A DNA stretch of 24,301 bases, from positions 1 to 24,301 of the forward strand of contig JBBQSU010000045.1 of assembly GCA_038234815.1 (NCBI GenBank). The letters are read 5' to 3'. Numbering within the stretch: position 1 is the stretch's first letter; each line of letters starts with the position of its first letter. A model generated the notes under the pieces. That model did no database searches. It worked only from the letters and a program-made list of their open reading frames with translations, and was not told the DNA's origin. Both the position numbers and the translations under genes were made by a program. Below, piece after piece: positions 22,679 to 24,301 of the stretch. This DNA comes from JBBQSU01 sp038234815. GTDB lineage: Bacteria > Planctomycetota > Phycisphaerae > Tepidisphaerales > Tepidisphaeraceae.

Positions 22679-24301
22679 CTATTTCGTTCGATTGGTTGTA
22701 GGCCGGGTGCTTGGAAAAGGCGCGCCGGTCCAGCCGACGAATTCCCGGGCGGCCACAAAGTGGTGATAGATGAAGGCCTGCGTCATGTCTTCGCCGGCCA
22801 CGGCCTCATGCGTTACGGGCTTGCCGTCAATTGTGGCCGTGCCCACCAGGTGCAGGCTGATGGGTGTGCCCTGTGGCAGGCCGCTGCCGGTAAGGCTTAG
22901 CTTGACCAGCGTCTGCCCGGCGGCGATGCGCGTTTCTGGAAGGCGGACCCCAGGCGGGGCGTTATCAAGTGAGAGCCGGATTTCGCCGGCAAACCCGTCA
23001 CGGCGAATCACGCTGACGACAATTGCGCCGGCGGCACGGTTTCGCAGGGTGACGCTGGAGGGCGTGACCTGCAATGAAAAGTCCGGCGCCGGCGGAGCAA
23101 GGCGCAGGCGATAGGCGTAGGCAGGTCCCGATTTTCCCTGTGCGTCACGAATGCGAACGAAACACGCGCCGTCCGACGGCAAATTGAATGCGACCCGCGA
23201 ATCCGCATGGTGCGTCAAAAGCCCCGCCGTTTTGTCATCGCTGTCGTCGTTGGATGCCAGGGGCTTGCCGGCAGAATCTAGAATCTCGACGAAGGAATCG
23301 AGCGGCGAGCCGAGACGCCTGGCAAACACTTCGGCGACCACTGAGCTTCCCGGGCTTGCTTCTACACGATACACGTCGCAGTCGCCTGGCGCATTGATCA
23401 GCCCGTTGACGATCGCGGGGAGCAAAACGGATTGGGCCGCGCTCACGGCATTGTTCGGCTCCTTCTCGAGGATTTCCGGCAATGTATCGACCCCAAGCGA
23501 CTGCAGCATATAGGGCGCTGGCCCACCGCTGAGCGGCGCGCCAGCCGTCGTGATCGCCGCTAGCGAAAAGATCCCGGATTTCAGAGCGGTCGCGTCGGCC
23601 AGGGTGCTGGTTTTGGTGAGATTCCATCCACCGAGTTCCAGCGTCGTTTTCGTTCCGGCCCGCAAACCCAGCGGAAACACGCTGGTGACGACGGGCAATT
23701 GGCCGATCTCCAGGCGATAGACGAAATCCTCACGTCCCCGATAGATCGCGTCCTTGATCTCCAGAGTGTATTGCCCGTCGTCGAGAATCCTGGCATGAAG
23801 AACGGGATCGGGGCTAAAGGAGAAGTCGTCGTCATATGCCAGTTGGCGTCCCTTGGAATCGAACAGGGACAGCGTTGCCTGAAACCAGCCCGGAACGGCA
23901 TCGGAGATGTACGGAACGAGTGTTCTGGCCCGCGCGACGGCCACCACGTCCTGTCCCTTGCGGGCGGTGAATCGATACCGATCCACCCCGCCGTTCATGA
24001 TTTGACCATTGGCGATGACGGGGAGCGTGACGTCGTGCAGATCCGCCACGACGCTCCGCGTGGGATCGTCGCGTAGCCGGGAAACTCTCTCGGTTACTTC
24101 CGGGAAAACTCCGACGAAAAACGGCAGGGGATTGGTGATCCGACCCGGCGTGACGAGGCGCAAATCCCGCTCGCCCACGGGCGCGTCCTTCGCGATCGTC
24201 ACCTCGAGGATGACCGATTCAATGATCGCCGGACTGCTGGGTTTGCGGACGACGGTGGAGAGCTTTTTGAGCAGTTCGGCGAGTTCCTGGTCATCCGCGG
24301 G
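22679..24301 (-). CDS. Exported PPC-domain protein (partial, N-terminus outside the window)
   Basis: The frame is open from the right window edge to the TAG at 22679, giving 540 visible residues and no start. Two bacterial pre-peptidase C-terminal (PPC) domains are recognisable: one at about visible residues 85-205 (DRYRFTARKGQDVVA, then YDDDFSFSPDP, DDGQYTLEI) and one at about 265-395 (EKEPNNAVSAAQSV, DVYRVEASPGSSVVAEV, NDDSDDK). A C-terminal Ig-like or beta-rich part follows. Planctomycetes encode many such large extracellular PPC proteins; they are thought to bind surfaces or glycans, and the PPC domain itself is not catalytic. Translationally coupled to the RidA-like gene. An apparent GTG start at 24202 is internal, since the frame stays open and protein-like upstream. 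Confidence 0.82.
   Translation of the reverse strand, partial: PADDQELAELLKKLSTVVRKPSSPAIIESVILEVTIAKDAPVGERDLRLVTPGRITNPLPFFVGVFPEVTERVSRLRDDPTRSVVADLHDVTLPVIANGQIMNGGVDRYRFTARKGQDVVAVARARTLVPYISDAVPGWFQATLSLFDSKGRQLAYDDDFSFSPDPVLHARILDDGQYTLEIKDAIYRGREDFVYRLEIGQLPVVTSVFPLGLRAGTKTTLELGGWNLTKTSTLADATALKSGIFSLAAITTAGAPLSGGPAPYMLQSLGVDTLPEILEKEPNNAVSAAQSVLLPAIVNGLINAPGDCDVYRVEASPGSSVVAEVFARRLGSPLDSFVEILDSAGKPLASNDDSDDKTAGLLTHHADSRVAFNLPSDGACFVRIRDAQGKSGPAYAYRLRLAPPAPDFSLQVTPSSVTLRNRAAGAIVVSVIRRDGFAGEIRLSLDNAPPGVRLPETRIAAGQTLVKLSLTGSGLPQGTPISLHLVGTATIDGKPVTHEAVAGEDMTQAFIYHHFVAAREFVGWTGAPFPSTRPTTNRTK

Overview
The window looks like a chromosomal segment of a planctomycete, probably class Phycisphaerae or a relative. 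The reasons are the GC-rich sequence, two PEP-CTERM surface proteins, three pseudopilin-like proteins of the FTLxELLVV type with a C-terminal ADGH-like motif, a PPC-domain exported protein, a MoxR/DUF58 pair and large beta-helix carbohydrate-active proteins. The phylum is inferred from gene content. No rRNA or core marker is present to test it.

Left part (1-8683). Positions 1-989 hold no convincing gene. They contain one copy of a roughly 500-bp dispersed repeat (83-580) and the end of a tRNA-Ile(GAT) gene on the minus strand, which has a clear promoter. A minus-strand run follows: a PEP-CTERM protein (5595-4675), a pseudopilin (4603-3839), a MoxR AAA+ ATPase (3805-2813) and a DUF58 protein (2767-1448). 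It is headed by a textbook cobalamin riboswitch (6048-5856) and a leader of about 260 nt. Upstream is a coiled-coil lipoprotein (7979-6216), then the second copy of the dispersed repeat in opposite orientation (8580-8150).

Middle part (8684-11277). A PPP-family phosphatase (+) and a Gfo/Idh/MocA oxidoreductase (-) converge on an intergenic stretch made almost entirely of degenerate 7-bp units. A tRNA-Tyr(GTA) with promoter and terminator follows, then about 300 bp in which I see no gene.

Right part (11278-21362). This is a glycan-utilisation locus. On the minus strand, in transcription order, it has a LacI-family regulator, an 83-aa mini PEP-CTERM protein, two tightly coupled pseudopilins, an 1109-aa exported beta-helix/PA14/Calx-beta protein and a GH42 beta-galactosidase. 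A GH43 enzyme with a C-terminal F5/8-type-C-like domain is divergent from lacI. The divergent promoter region carries two GTTA-N4-TAAC operator-like sites exactly 20 bp apart, a natural control point for the locus. Beyond it (21544-24301) a PPC-domain protein, cut by the window edge, is coupled to a RidA/chorismatase-like protein.

Most noteworthy are the cobalamin riboswitch in front of a PEP-CTERM/pseudopilin gene set, with leader segments able to pair with the 3' end of the aptamer; the inverted pair of compound repeats with a conserved start-codon region; the heptad-repeat spacer; and the twin operators.
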